This document shows, in pieces, positions 43,129 through 53,875 of a stretch of DNA of 64,000 bases. Below the pieces are notes generated by a model that had not been told where the DNA came from, did no database searches, and saw only the letters and a program-made list of their open reading frames with translations. Each line of letters begins with the position of its first letter. Position 1 is the stretch's first letter. The stretch comes from Adiantum capillus-veneris (Eukaryota; Streptophyta; Polypodiopsida; Polypodiales; Pteridaceae): NCBI GenBank assembly GCA_014529385.2, contig CM043966.1:106715587-106779586 (forward strand), read 5' to 3'. The position numbers were made by a program, and so were the translations under genes.

Positions 43129-44358
43129 CTATGAACCTTTGACAAACTTCCTAAGAAATGGAGCAAGGAACCAGTCTACTTTTCTTTCAAAGACTCCTGG
43201 CCCATTTTTCAACCCAAAAGGAAGGCAACAAAAGCAGAAACAACCCCATGGCGTGATAAATGTAGTCTTTTTCCTATCTTCAGGAGCAAGGATAAGCTGA
43301 AAGTATCCTGAATACCCATCACAGACATTGTATCTCTCAAAACCAGCCACTGCATCTAGCAATTGATCAATAAAAGGCAAAGGGTAAGGGTCTTTCTTAG
43401 TCACCGCATTTAGTGGCTTGTAATCAACACATACTCTCCAACGCCCATCTTTCTTTGGGGTGACTACGACAGGGCTCACCCATTCAGCATTATCCACTGG
43501 CACAATGAATCCTGTATCCAAAAGCTTATCCACTTCTTCCTTTAAGGCATTCATATGCTCCTTGCCCATCCTCCTTAACTTCTGTCTGATTGGTTTTGCC
43601 CCTTCAACTAGTTCGATCTTCGCAGGATCCCCAACAAAACCTCTTATTTCCTGATATGAGGTAATGAAAAGATTTGGAAACATGTCCAACATCGCTAAGT
43701 ACTCCCTTCTTTCTCCTTGTCTCAGATCAGTACTCAACATATTTTGAATCAACTCTTTCTTCACTGGCAGTTCCTGTTTAGGTTGCACCAACTCTTCAAG
43801 TTGCTCTAAACGGCTTGAAGCATTTATATTCCCTGATAATTGTAGCACTTCACTAACTTCTCTTTGTTCCTCGTCTAGCAACAAGAATGACACTTCACCC
43901 TCATCACTGGAACTTGAAGTAGTGCTACTTTCTGAGTCTTCAGAACTATCATCACTGTTAGTTTCGGACTCATCATTCTCACTCACATCTTCAAGTGCCA
44001 TAGGTTGTTTGGTAGTCATATCAAACACCCTCTTTTCACCCTTCTTGCCATGCACACCGATTGTGCCCTTGCCCCAATCTTGCACGGAACCAACAGCTCT
44101 CAACCAAGGTCGTCCCAAAATGAGAGGAAAGGCTCCTAGACCAGCTGGCATAACATGAAAGTTTACCATAACTTTCACGTTAAAGACTTCAACTTCCAAA
44201 TTCTTGATCATCCCCAAACATCTCACCTTGGCATGGTTTGCTAGTCGAATCCAAAACCCAGAGCTTCCGCATGTAATGAGACCCAGTCTCTTGACACATG
44301 ACTGTGTGATCACACAAACTTGAGCACTTCCATCAATGTAAGCTTCTCCCATGTCCAC
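43129..44358 (-). pseudogene. Element A protease and RT palm
   Basis: 409 codons. The protease-like part lies at the start (YIDGSAQVCVITQ, FPLILGRPWLRAV). A Ser/Asp/Glu-rich linker (SDDSSEDSESSTTSSSSDEG) follows, then the pre-RT segment (LRQGERREYLAML). RT motifs are PVDNAEWVSPVVVTPKKDGR, VCVDYKPLNAVT, DGYSGYFQL and TPWGCFCF. The frame ends ...RKFVKGS and shifts by one base exactly before FIDDFCVYSS, which is readable in the next frame at about 43105-43137. The nucleotidyl-transfer site is therefore out of frame. Confidence 0.88.
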
Positions 44359-44500
44359 CTTTATGCCAAGTATTCACCACAAGACAGATGTCAGGTAACT
44401 CTTCCACAGACAACACTCTAACTTGTTCATGCTTTGGCTCTTTTTTTGGATTCACTAATGACTTCCACTGCCTTTTGAGTTTGGGCACCATATTCATCAA

Positions 44501-45772
44501 CTATCCAAAAGTACAATCTACTTTCCTCCCAATCAGGTCTTCCTTCAAACTGTAAGCTGTTTGGCCTTCTCCCAAAGGCAAATCTGCCACTTCAAATAGT
44601 CTACGAGGCTTTCTCTTTCTCTTGACTTCTGCATCTTGACCCTCCTTCTCCTTCCATTTCTTTCGACTAGGCCCTGGTGCTGCATAACCTTCCCTCTCTC
44701 TTTTGCCTACTGGCAACACATCTGCGTTTTTCTTTTCCACCTACACAATACCCACATGACCACCAGAGGTTGAGGCTTGATTTTCCTGTCGAGTACCTTG
44801 ATCTCCACGTATATCCAATGCATAATCATTAGCTCTATTAGGAATCTGTTGAGGAAGTGAAAACATATCCCCTCCCATCCTTGTTGGCTTTGGACAATAA
44901 GTGTTGATGTGACCAAGCTCACCACAATTATAACAAGTAGGAATGAAACTCCTCTGCGGCTCAAACCCACCTTGCCCATGACCCTGGTTAGCATTAGGAT
45001 GAGCTTCACATGCCTGAGCCATCCCTCTACCACGTCCACGACCACGACCACCTCCACCACCAAGAACGCTAAGTCGTAATTCCTGCATCATGGTCATCAT
45101 GTCTTGCATATTTCGTTGTAATTGTTCAGTACTAGCAACCCTTTGGACAGGTTGGCCTCCAGCTTCTTCCTGATTCTCCTCCTTTTAGCTACCATTATTT
45201 TGCTCAAGGACCGCTTTCCCGTATTCATTAAGCCTATGAGCTTTCCATTCTTTCTCTCTAGCAATGGCGACTGCCTCCTAGAAGGTGGCAGGCCTTTTCA
45301 GCTCAACTTTGAACTTCAAACTTTCTTTTAAGTTTGCCACAAAACGGTCCTTCTTTAACATGGATGGAGGGATTTCGTTTCCCAAAGCCTGGGCCCATTT
45401 ATCACATAAATGGGTGAACTGCATGACAAAATCATCAACATTTTGATTAGCCCTTTGAGTGTATCCCAGAATTTCATGCCAAACTTCATCTGGTACTTCG
45501 ATGGATCGGTATTGTGACAGGAAATCTTGCATCACACGATTGTAGTCCAAAACCACCCCTAGGTTTTGTGTCTGCATCAACTCCTCAAAATTGTGTAACC
45601 AAACTTTTGCCTCATCCTGTAAACTATATTGCAGCAGCCGCAATATTATAGCTTGGTCTAGTATATTGTGCAGCAAGCAATTGACTTCCAACTTTTCAAT
45701 AAACGTTTGTGCATTTTCATTAGGCAATCCATGAAACTGTGGGAACTCGTCTACCATGTTTAATTGCCACAA
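44501..45772 (-). pseudogene. Element A gag with zinc knuckle
   Basis: 45772-45278 is a capsid-like part (MVDEFPQFHGLPNENAQTF, LQDEAKVWLHNF, LGYTQRANQNVDDFVMQF) ending in a stop after ELKRPATF. 45109-44741 holds a Gly/Arg repeat (GGGGGRGRGRGRG) and the zinc knuckle CYNCGELGHINTYC. 44740-44501 is the basic tail (PGPSRKKWKEKEG, AYSLKEDLIGRKVD). Gene order and motifs match elements B and C. Stops separate the pieces. It would package element RNA in a cytoplasmic particle. Confidence 0.85.
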
Positions 45773-46069
45773 AAATGCTTACATGTGACGTCAAAAACTC
45801 AAGGGATGTCGATGGATCGCTCCAGTACCTAATCCACCTCACACTGGGTAACCCAGCCCCTAGTGCTCGGCTTCACAAAACCTCACGACCCTCACAAAGG
45901 CTGCAATCCAAATTAAACGACTACCTCAAATACTATCCAGAAATAGCACATACATAGGCGGTTGTCCATAAGGACCCACATCCCCTTTACATTCTCTGTC
46001 TGCATAGTGGACAAATTTTGCAAAAATTGGAGCACATGAGAATTTCTCCTCCGTGGTGGGATACCAAAA
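45773..46069 (-). other. Leader of element A with primer site
   Basis: A 300-bp untranslated leader. A candidate primer site TGGTATCCCACCACGGAG (minus; 46049-46066) lies three bases after the LTR end. It shares CACGGAGGA with the site of element C. Unlike elements B and C, no leader ORF is recognisable here. Confidence 0.55.
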
Positions 46070-47203
46070 TGAGTCGGGTGGAAAACAGCCCTAACCCAAA
46101 CCATGATTAAAATTGATGAAAACCAAGACCATAAAGATGAATCTCGTGTTGTGTAGACGTGCGTAGAGTATCCATATGCTTAATTCCGACACCAGACGAG
46201 AGAGTTACAAGCTTTCGAAGATGGGGTCTCTCTCAAAAGCTCCAAACAAACTAGTCTCTGTTAGGAAAAAGGGTGTGCAGGGAATTGCAGCTATTAAAAG
46301 GGGATTCTTTTGGCTCTTATCCCAAGGGATTTTTCTATCTCTTCTTAGCTGACATAGTTCTCTCCTTGGGCACCTTTTAATTGGTCCAATTTTGGCTTTT
46401 TTTGGGTCAAAAATGAGTTGTCGGCCACTTTTTGACCAAGGCAAGTGGGGAAAGGGGATGTCCGATGGACCAAAAAAGTGGCCAGGCACCTGGACAGCTG
46501 GTGTGGACTGAAAATGGCACCCCCTCTCTCCCCCAAAGTCCACGATCCCTCACAAGCAAGGCCAAGAAGCTCCATTAGCTCCTTTGATACACCCTTAGGG
46601 GGTACCCACTCCCCCCCTTATACCCTCCAATTTCCACTTTCTCCCCCCATGTGGGATTACTCCATTTCCACTTGGCACCATCCTCCCACCTCTCTAACTT
46701 CTCAAAAATTTCCAGCTTCTCCCAAAGCATGAGGGGACTTCTCGGACAATTTTCTCCGAGGCATACCTTGCTGCTCCGGTCACCGAATGACGAACCGTAA
46801 CACACGGCTCGAAGCCCATCACCTCGGCTATCTCCAGAAATATAAAACTTCAGCATTTCTAATCTTAGACCCCCAAGTTGGCCTAGTTTCCCTTCTCGCA
46901 TGCACCCGCAATCACCTTCTAAGTTGAGACCGCCCGCTTCGGATGCTCATAATTCATGACGTACAAGTCCGATTCACAAGCTGTTAAGCACGGCTGAAAA
47001 CCCTTATTAAAAAACATATTTTGGAGTCTCGAACAACCCAAAACATCAGCATTCAAGCTTGGAAAAATCACACCTTTGTACATGAATTTTCACAAGGTCA
47101 CTTTCAAAACTTGCAGGCTATGTACACATATATACATGAGGCTAGTGGGCAAGCTTTTTAGCATGGATTAGCAACTTCATTTCCACCCAAAAAATGCCTG
47201 ACA
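46070..47203 (-). repeat. Element A right LTR (5' LTR), intact
   Basis: 1134 bp, TGAGTCGGGTGG... to ...GCCTGACA. It serves as the template that proves the left LTR was split: it is continuous across ...CCCCCTTATACCCTCCAATTTCC (near 46612-46634), where the left LTR has 10.9 kb inserted. Confidence 0.92.
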
Positions 47204-48067
47204 ACGTACTTGGATGGTTATCTCCCACAACTCTGGCCATGTGTGATAGGTCCTTTGCAGCCCTGCCATGTGATGGTGAACATGGAGGGGACTCCTGGAT
47301 GCCCCCTACTAGTCTTGGAGTGAAGGACAATGTTGGTACAATGTGTCTCATAGCACCAAGGCTATGAGCACTATCGTTGACTTCTACAGAATACTCCTCA
47401 ACCAGATGCTCGCTCTCACTATCATTGGAAACAACAGCCCTCTTCTTTCTCTTCCCACGTTGCCGGTCAGCCAACGGTGCTTGCGAGTCTTTTTCTTTTT
47501 GTCCGGTTTCTTTGATGTATTTGGAGATAGAGCATCCTCTATCACAACCGCTTTCTTCCGTGACGCAGTATGCTTCGCTATTAAGTAAAAAAGAACAATT
47601 ATTGAGCCCATGTTGTATTGATGCATGGCTCTTCCTCTTCGGGTGGTTACTCCTTGTCCGGGTAGTCCAGCCACCAAGGACACTTGAGCCACACTCGCTT
47701 TAGCCGCAACTCATCTATCCACTCGTCAGGATATAAGCCGGTCTCCTCTCTCTCCGACATGCACCATGCATCACTGGGGTGCTCGAGAATGGGAAAGACA
47801 AGAGCATTTCTCCGCCATCAACAAGACAAACCACAATGTTTTGAGCCAGCGAGAACAAGATTAGTGTATCCTATTACATTCTTAATTTGTCAATTAAAGA
47901 TGTCAAACCTGTACAACAAGCGTCGTGCCGTGCAAGCAAAGTGGGGTTGCACTTCAGGATCCTGTGTGGACTTGATCCGAGCACTCCACTTCTTGAAGGC
48001 CTTGTCAAAGTCTTTGCGTCTGTATGTCAGTAATGTGTGGGCAAGTGTGCAACCATGCCTACCTTAA
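47204..48067 (-). pseudogene. ParB/methyltransferase-like gene, middle exons
   Basis: Three coding stretches. 48020-47930 reads RRKDFDKAFKKWSARIKSTQ and ends near CTTGTTGTACAG/GTTTGAC. 47780-47640 reads SDAWCMSEREETGLYPDEW, then KRVWLKCPWWLDYPDKE. 47577-47204 follows an acceptor TTACTTAATAG and is Lys/Arg- then Ser/Glu-rich (KRKKRAVVSNDSESEHLVEE). It ends at GDNHPST, where element A interrupts it. The basic segment could be a nuclear-localisation or linker region. No catalytic motif is seen in this part. Confidence 0.45.
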
Positions 48068-49005
48068 GCCTTCTCGTGTTGGATAGCAACATCATGATTC
48101 TCGGCCTCCATTTTCTCGGCCATCTCAAGCACTCTCCTACAACAAATAATAAGTCACAAGTTAGATTATCAACAAATTCCTAGCTTGTGCACATAATCAC
48201 TAAATCTAACCTTTCCAATTGCCACCAATACACGTGATATCGAAGCCACTGAATCCAGGCCTTCTCCGTCAACCCTGTGTCATTCTCCTTCAAGAATGCA
48301 TCACCGCCTTGGAGCAAATCAAGCAAGCGGCACTTCCTAGCAAAGGAAAAGAGAGACTTATTTTTCATTGCTATATAATTAAAAGAGAAATATATCGAAT
48401 GATTTAAATGACATTTACTTACTCTTTCGGGCTAATGCGTGCACGTGCAACCTCTGCCACTCTCGAGGGTGTCATTTTCGTGGTCTTCTCGCCCCAACCT
48501 ATAAATGATATACATTTCTGGAAAAAATCATTGCCATTCTCTAGATTTGCAATGGTGGCTATCTCAAGCCCTTTGGGCGTAAAATATTGCTCCGGTTGAG
48601 ATAGCGCTAGATTGATGCTTTCCTCGTATGCGTGAGGTGCCAACTCGTAGTCAAAACTCCCTTTTGATGGCAGCCCTTCCGTTTTACTACTATACATAGC
48701 ATCGAACTCTTCCTATCATTTGCCAAGGACTCAATTAGAATACACATAATAAGATTTCGCAATCAATACATATTCTCATTAAACATTGGTTTAACGCATA
48801 CCTTCCATATGAGTTGCACAATGACAGCCATTGGCAATTTTAGCCACTTTGACGTGTTTGGACCCCTAAAATTCAAAGCCCTTTCTCTGCCAAACGCACT
48901 CTTTTGGGAAATTTTTGCAAAAGTGCAGTAGGGTCCGCCAACCCTAGCTTTCTCATCATGAAAATATCATGAGCAGTTGTGTGAGGCATTGAAACCCTCG
49001 TGGCC
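48063..49005 (-). pseudogene. ParB/methyltransferase-like gene, exons after the ParB-like exon
   Basis: Four exons with good junctions. 49005-48802 reads TRVSMPHTTAHDIFMMRKLG, then, after an apparent one-base frameshift, RALNFRGPNTSKWLKLPMAV, ending GGAAG/GTATGC. 48712-48423 reads EEFDAMYSSKTEGLPSKGS and FFQKCISFIGWGEKT, ending AAAGA/GTAAGT. 48336-48211 reads KCRLLDLLQGGDAFLKEND. 48136-48063 reads RVLEMAEKMEAENHDVAI, ending in an in-frame TAA. Phases match at each junction I could test. The function of this middle part is unknown. Confidence 0.5.
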
Positions 49006-49084
49006 CTGTTTAACACTCGATTGTAATTTACATTGTAAAAAAATAAGATGCATCTACATTCACACAAAAAAAAGTTGGGCTTAC

Positions 49085-49382
49085 CTATTGATCATTGCCA
49101 AAACCAATAGAAACTCCGCTGTCTTATGGGGTTGAAAATCAACTAGAATGCACTCCACCTTTGGTGCCTTCTCAATTGGGATGTCATTCTCGTTCATCCA
49201 CCGCATCCATGCCTCCAATCTGTGATTACCATCCCAAACCACAAAGTACCTCTTGACCATGTGACTAAGCTCGGGGATTTGACGAAGCTCCTCATCCAAA
49301 TCATATGACATTGCAAGATCCCTCGAAGGGTGGCCATGACGAGAAAATTTCTTGTGATCCTCCCCAGGAATCCGTTCACACT
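49085..49382 (-). pseudogene. ParB/sulfiredoxin-like exon
   Basis: Reads ERIPGEDHKKFSRHGHPSRD, AMSYDLDEELRQIPELSHMV, then YFVVWDGNHRLEAWMRWMN and VECILVDFQPHKTAEFLLVL. It ends at a consensus donor ATAG/GTAAGC (49084). DGNHRLEAW resembles the conserved (D)GxxRxxA motif of the ParB/sulfiredoxin fold, which in bacteria occurs in ParB-like proteins and in ParB-DNA methyltransferase fusions. The sequence is too short for certainty. The next exon joins in phase (AG + G, giving Arg). An acceptor near 49383 is probable. Confidence 0.55.
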
Positions 49383-49393
49383 AACAATAAATC

Positions 49394-49817
49394 TTGCCAT
49401 GGTTGGTTAGTAGCTTTTGTTTGCAATGGAGAGTTGCAAATCCACCACATGGTCATCATGCGTGCGAATGGCGTGGTTTGAAAGAAGTCAACATAGAGGC
49501 AAGCATGGAAGTTTTCCATCGTATGGAGCTCTATGAGAATCCACCCAGCCTAATGAAATATGCTTGTCGACCACATTTCCAAACGCTTCATCTCTTAAGT
49601 CTTCAATTACGATACTTGTTTCCACACGATGACTGGGTCCGCCACTTGATTGTGTTGTTCCATCCACTCCAGTTACGATGGACACAATGCGATCTAAAGA
49701 ATTTAAGGCTTCAGATTGTTCGGTATCTTGAGTGCATCGCAGAGGGACTTCTTGCGACGTAGTAACATCAACCTCATCCATGGCACCAGTATTTTTGGAT
49801 TGATTTCTTGTTCTCAT
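49394..49817 (-). pseudogene. Likely first exon of the ParB/methyltransferase-like gene
   Basis: The frame 49817-49488 starts MRTRNQSKNTGAMDEVDVTT and is Ser/Thr/Glu-rich and probably disordered. It ends in a stop. A second frame up to about 49394 (FARMMTMWWICNSPLQTK) leads towards the ParB-like exon. The ATG at 49815-49817 is the first in frame. An AT-rich upstream stretch (49830-50040) would hold the promoter. The donor of this exon is not resolved, so the 5' structure is tentative. Confidence 0.4.
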
Positions 49818-50065
49818 ACTTGCGCTAAAGAATTAAAGAAAATAGACATAAGTATGATTTATGAGAAATTGTAGGTAAGAGTTTGAGAAAGATAAGTGAG
49901 CAAAAGAAGACTTGACATAGAGAGATCTGTGCAATAGAAGAAAATAGAGATGAAGAAAGTGAAAAGAGGAAGTCAATGCTCATTATAAAGCTTTCAATTT
50001 TCTTTATTAATTTTAATTTTTAATTTAATTAATTTTTCCACATGTGTGTGTGAAAAAGGTGGGTG

Positions 50066-50066
50066 A

Positions 50067-50121
<55 letters not shown>

Positions 50122-50164
50122 TACGTGCACACATGTGTGTGTGTTGGCCTGTGTGTGTATCCGC
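50066..50164. repeat. (GT)n microsatellite, 3' tail of a Penelope-like copy
   Basis: A GT run (about 50072-50120) and GT-rich remainder directly adjoin the 3' end of the Penelope-like copy (minus-strand GATTTAACAGCTACACACAC). On the minus strand it is an (AC)n tail. A shorter version is seen at the same boundary of the next copy (54966-54980). Confidence 0.75.
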
Positions 50165-51708
50165 GCGTGTGTGTAGCTGTTAAATCTAAATAATAAGACA
50201 TAATTGAATTTTTACATTCAAAAGACAGCTGGCAATGGAATCAAGGAATAGATATGCACAAAAACAACTCAGTATTAGAATTATTTAAGTACAATGTTTG
50301 TAGGAAAGAGATCCCCTTTCAGTATGCAGAAAGTAAAAGAACTTCCCAAGTCATCATCGAGTGTGCTATCCAGAGTAAAGTTGCTTGTCAAAGTAAAAAA
50401 ACCTTTTCCAAGATAAGATAGGGTCCTTACCTGCATCATCCAAACAAGACAACAATTCAGTTAGCCTTGGATGTGTTTTACAGGTATCAATGGACCATAT
50501 CAGTTGTTATCCATGTCCATCTTATAGAATTTAATTACTTTAGACAAGCTAGGTCATTCATTAGAACTTGTATATATTCAGTCTTTATTTATTTACTTCA
50601 AAAAATGAGTGGTACAATCTACCTTCTAATTTGAGTGGTGAAGTCCACCAAGAATCCAATTATCATGAGTTTTCTTTAAAATAGTGAGGTTTATTTGTAA
50701 ATTTAGAGCAAAAAAAAAAAAACTTTTAGCTATAGATCTGATTTTGTGATGAAGTTAAATGTAATTTTAATCACATTATTCATCCACTAATGGCTAGCCC
50801 AAAGAGTAGAGGCCTAGCATGTCCAAACAAGTTTCTAAATTCCATATTGATTTAGATCATCTAAAGTAAATCCTATAGCAATTTCAGCCTCCAGTATATC
50901 GGTTTTAAACCATCATAACCACTATCTTCAATCGGTAAGTTACTCTAAATACCAAAAAAGGTGGTACATACCATGCAGTATAGTACTACCAGTCCCAAGA
51001 ATAGTAAGAATCCATCATCTAGATGAGGTATACCATTTTAAGAACCATAGCTTGGTTACTTTCCATATGCCAAAGCCCAAAGTAATTGTCATATACTTAC
51101 CTTCATAAGTTATAGGTCAAAGATTTCATTAGACCTGCCAACAGCATCCCTTTTAGCAAAGAAAGGTAATGTTCCGCCATGTTTGTGCAAGATACCAAAC
51201 GTTTTTCCCATATTGTGTAACACCAAAGGTACCAGAGGATTTTGTGTGCAACAAGGACAACGAATAACCCCCTTTTTTTAATGAGTAAACTAGTCTAAAA
51301 AGCGACATAACCAGTTAATCCCGCAAAGTCCTGTAGTGGCTAAAACAGAGCCAAAAAAACCAGTCTAAAAACCAGTAAGCACAGGTGTTTATCTCAACCG
51401 CCATAGTTGACAAAAAAACAGTCCCCTTCTATACATAAGAGGTATAAAGGCCAAACTGTATAAGCGCCTAGGTGTAGCACTTGTCAAAATTAGTCATGTT
51501 ATCCCACAATGCAAAAATATTTCCAATCATGCAAACCATCCATAATGGCAAGGTGTCATCAATCGTTTTAATACAACAAAAAACCAGAATCGGTTCCTAC
51601 AATGCCGACACAACCTGTTGCGGACAGTTCAACGCAGTCAGATCAAATTAGGTAAGCATTTAGCAATCAAATGCCTTGCTACAAGATCTAAGAGCCACAG
51701 TGGATAAC

Positions 51709-52540
51709 TGTCGAAAAAAACCAGTCAAGTAGAATCCCTAAAAATATAAGTCGAAAAAAGATTGTCTGTAGTCAAGTAGAATACTGCCGAAAAAAACCAG
51801 TCAAGTAGAATCCCTAAAAATATAAGTCGAAAAAAGATTGTCTGTAGACAGTACAACGCTACCACATGCTTTGAGAGCTAATGCAAGCAGTAGCAACCAT
51901 ATGTTATGCTACTAGAAACAACTAATAATCAAAGTAGATGACTGTCGAACCGTCAAGCAATTCTTCCTTAATGTTTGAAGCGACTATGAAAAAAGCCTAG
52001 AAGAAAACCTGAGAAGTTTGAGTAGTGAGATTCATAGCTTGAACCGTGAAGCAGGCGGTAAATCCCCTTAGTCAAAACAACAGAAAATAACCACAGGCTA
52101 AGTGAGGGGCAAGGTACACCCTGACCTTATTTATAGAGGTTGGACTGCTTGTTCCCGAGCGTGAACAATGAGAGAGGCTAGTCGCCCTGCTGTGTGGTGT
52201 CATCAAGTGGTACAGAAAAATCATTGCAAGGGGAGGTCCATAGCCAGGAAGCATAGGCCGCCTACCAAAAGTTGAGAACCTGGCGTTTTACTCACGCTCG
52301 TTATTCCAGGAGAGACACACTTTATGATTTTCATGCAAGGGCATAGTCCCATAGCCCATTCTGCTGTGTGGTGTCATCAAGTGGTACAGAAAAAGCATTG
52401 CAAGGGGAGGTCCATAGCCAGGAAGCATAGGCCGCCTACCAAAAGTAATGAGAACCCGGCGTTTTACTCACGCTCGTTATTCCAGGAGAGACACACTTTA
52501 TGATTGTCATGCAAGGGCATAGTCCCATAGCCCATTACTG
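51709..52540. repeat. 76-bp and ~173-bp tandem repeats in the element's 3' part
   Basis: CCAGTCAAGTAGAATCCC occurs at 51721 and 51797 (76-bp period, two units). GCTGTGTGGTGTCATCAAG occurs at about 52190 and 52363 (173-bp period, two units), each followed by the CGTTATTCCAGGAGAGACAC block. The same sequences occur once in copy 2 at 59604-60180. There is no gene in 50800-52900. Confidence 0.8.
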
Positions 52541-52591
52541 GCTTTCTGTGCATAGTATCCCATTGAATGTCCAATAAGTTTAATGAGTGTT

Positions 52592-52649
52592 GGGGGGGGG
52601 GGGGAATATATAGAAGGAGGGAAAAAGAACAAAAGTAATTATAGTACCA

Positions 52650-52744
<95 letters not shown>
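52592..52744. repeat. G-run and long (GT)n microsatellite
   Basis: G12 at about 52591-52602, then a GT run of about 90 bp at 52653-52744. The same pair, with a longer G-run, stands at 60228-60327 in copy 2, so the repeat is a fixed part of the element. Cys/Val and His/Thr frames here are artefacts. Confidence 0.95.
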
Positions 52745-52747
<3 letters not shown>

Positions 52748-52933
52748 CCGCCCTTTCCCAGGTGCCATACACAATGGGTCGGTAGTAGGCCCATTGTGTA
52801 TGGGCCTACTACCTAATAAGAGAAATGAGATTCTCTTTGTCAAAAAGTAGCCCAGGCCAGCTATGATGGGTGAGAGACTGTATGATAGTGTTACAGATGT
52901 GCTTTCTATTAAACCCATTAAGACCGGATAAGG

Positions 52934-53870
52934 TCAAGGCAAAGAGTAATATCCTTGGTGGTATTGGTGATTCGTGAAGATACAATTGGAGGTATCAGAT
53001 ATCCACCTAAACTTATGTTTATGGATTTTATAAGTGGGAAAAAGTATTGGTAGCTTAGTGTTCAGCACAGAATAACCAAGCAATCCTAAGTGATTAGCAA
53101 TATTATTTGAAATATCTTGAGGTGTAGCATTAATATGATAGAATTCTTTACCAGATACTCGATCATGAGCTGCCTTCCATGCAAGGTTTTTGCAAAAAAT
53201 AGTAGGACAGTTAGATCTTTTGTCAAGCCCAACAACAAACCATATATCGGAGATCTTTTGAAAAGCGAGAGATAAATGAGGAGTAACCCAAGATTCATCG
53301 GATGATAACCAATTATTAGGAAGTTGTGAAATTTTACGAAAGAAGCACTCCTTCACTACTTCCTTTAAGTCCGGTAGGACTGTTATCTCCAGTCGGAGAG
53401 TACTGACAAGGTCAGTGAGACAGCTTAGTATAGCTGATAGGGCAAGGTAAGGGTTTTTGGGAAAATTAGGTATATGATTGAGCCCTTTGGCCAAAATTCT
53501 TCGTATTTTATTGTTTTCAATAATGCTAAGATCACAAGTGCAAACATGGTTACCAAAACCTTCAAAATATCTACAAAAAGAGGTATAGTGTTCACATGAA
53601 CAATGAGGGATGGACTCATGTCTAAGAAAGTCATTGTTATAGATCAGATTTTTTACAGGATGATGTTATTTCCATCCAATGAGTATGTTGTCGAGTACTT
53701 TGTGATTACCAAAAAATAGATCAAAGCACTCACAAAAAAGATTTTTTGGTTGAATCCAATCGAGGGGTGCATTGTGAAAGAGACAGTGTAAGTAGATGAA
53801 ACCTTTCTCGGGATCCTCTTTGTTGAGAGTTTTTCTTCCCCAAGGGTTTGTAGCAACCTGCAATACAACT
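52934..53870 (-). pseudogene. Penelope-like reverse transcriptase, N-terminal half
   Basis: The reading spans a few frames. It contains CFDLFFGNHKVLDNIL, then the Cys/His motif HCSCEHYTSF, then HVCTCDLSIIENNKIRRILA, KGLNHIPNFPKNP, VVGLDKRSNCPTIFCKNLAW and LPILFPTYKIHKHKFRWISD. The xDKxxNxxxixCK segment and the P.YKIHK..(F)RxI segment match the RT finger region of Penelope-like elements. The CxC...HV.T.DLSII pattern also fits them. The palm with the catalytic Asp pair should follow, but the frame ends at 52934 and only non-coding repeat follows, so the RT is truncated. Another RT-like family cannot be excluded. Confidence 0.6.
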
Positions 53871-53875
53871 AGAGT

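Larger units (their letters stand above)
28410..47203 (-). mobile_element. Ty3/gypsy element A (Tat-like), split by element B
   Basis: A minus-strand gypsy element of about 7.9 kb once the nested element B is removed. It has two LTRs, a primer site, gag, protease, RT, RNase H, a second RNase H, integrase, a C-rich polypurine complement and no envelope. The extra RNase H between RNase H and integrase is the hallmark of the Tat lineage of plant gypsy elements. Many stops and frameshifts make it inactive. Flanking bases (ACGTA at 47204-47208, CTGTA at 28406-28410) agree at only three of five positions, so the target duplication has decayed. Confidence 0.85.

Noticed and set aside
50200-50420. 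LTR pair interpretation of 50177-50799 and 54981-55602
   Set aside because: The repeats lack TG...CA ends, a primer site and a polypurine tract, and the sequence between encodes a Penelope-like RT. A head-to-tail second copy explains them better.
52464-52918. Long His/Thr and Cys/Val frames over the GT/CA tract
   Set aside because: They are translations of a dinucleotide repeat, open in all frames by composition. The same applies to 9822-10325 and 60142-60568.
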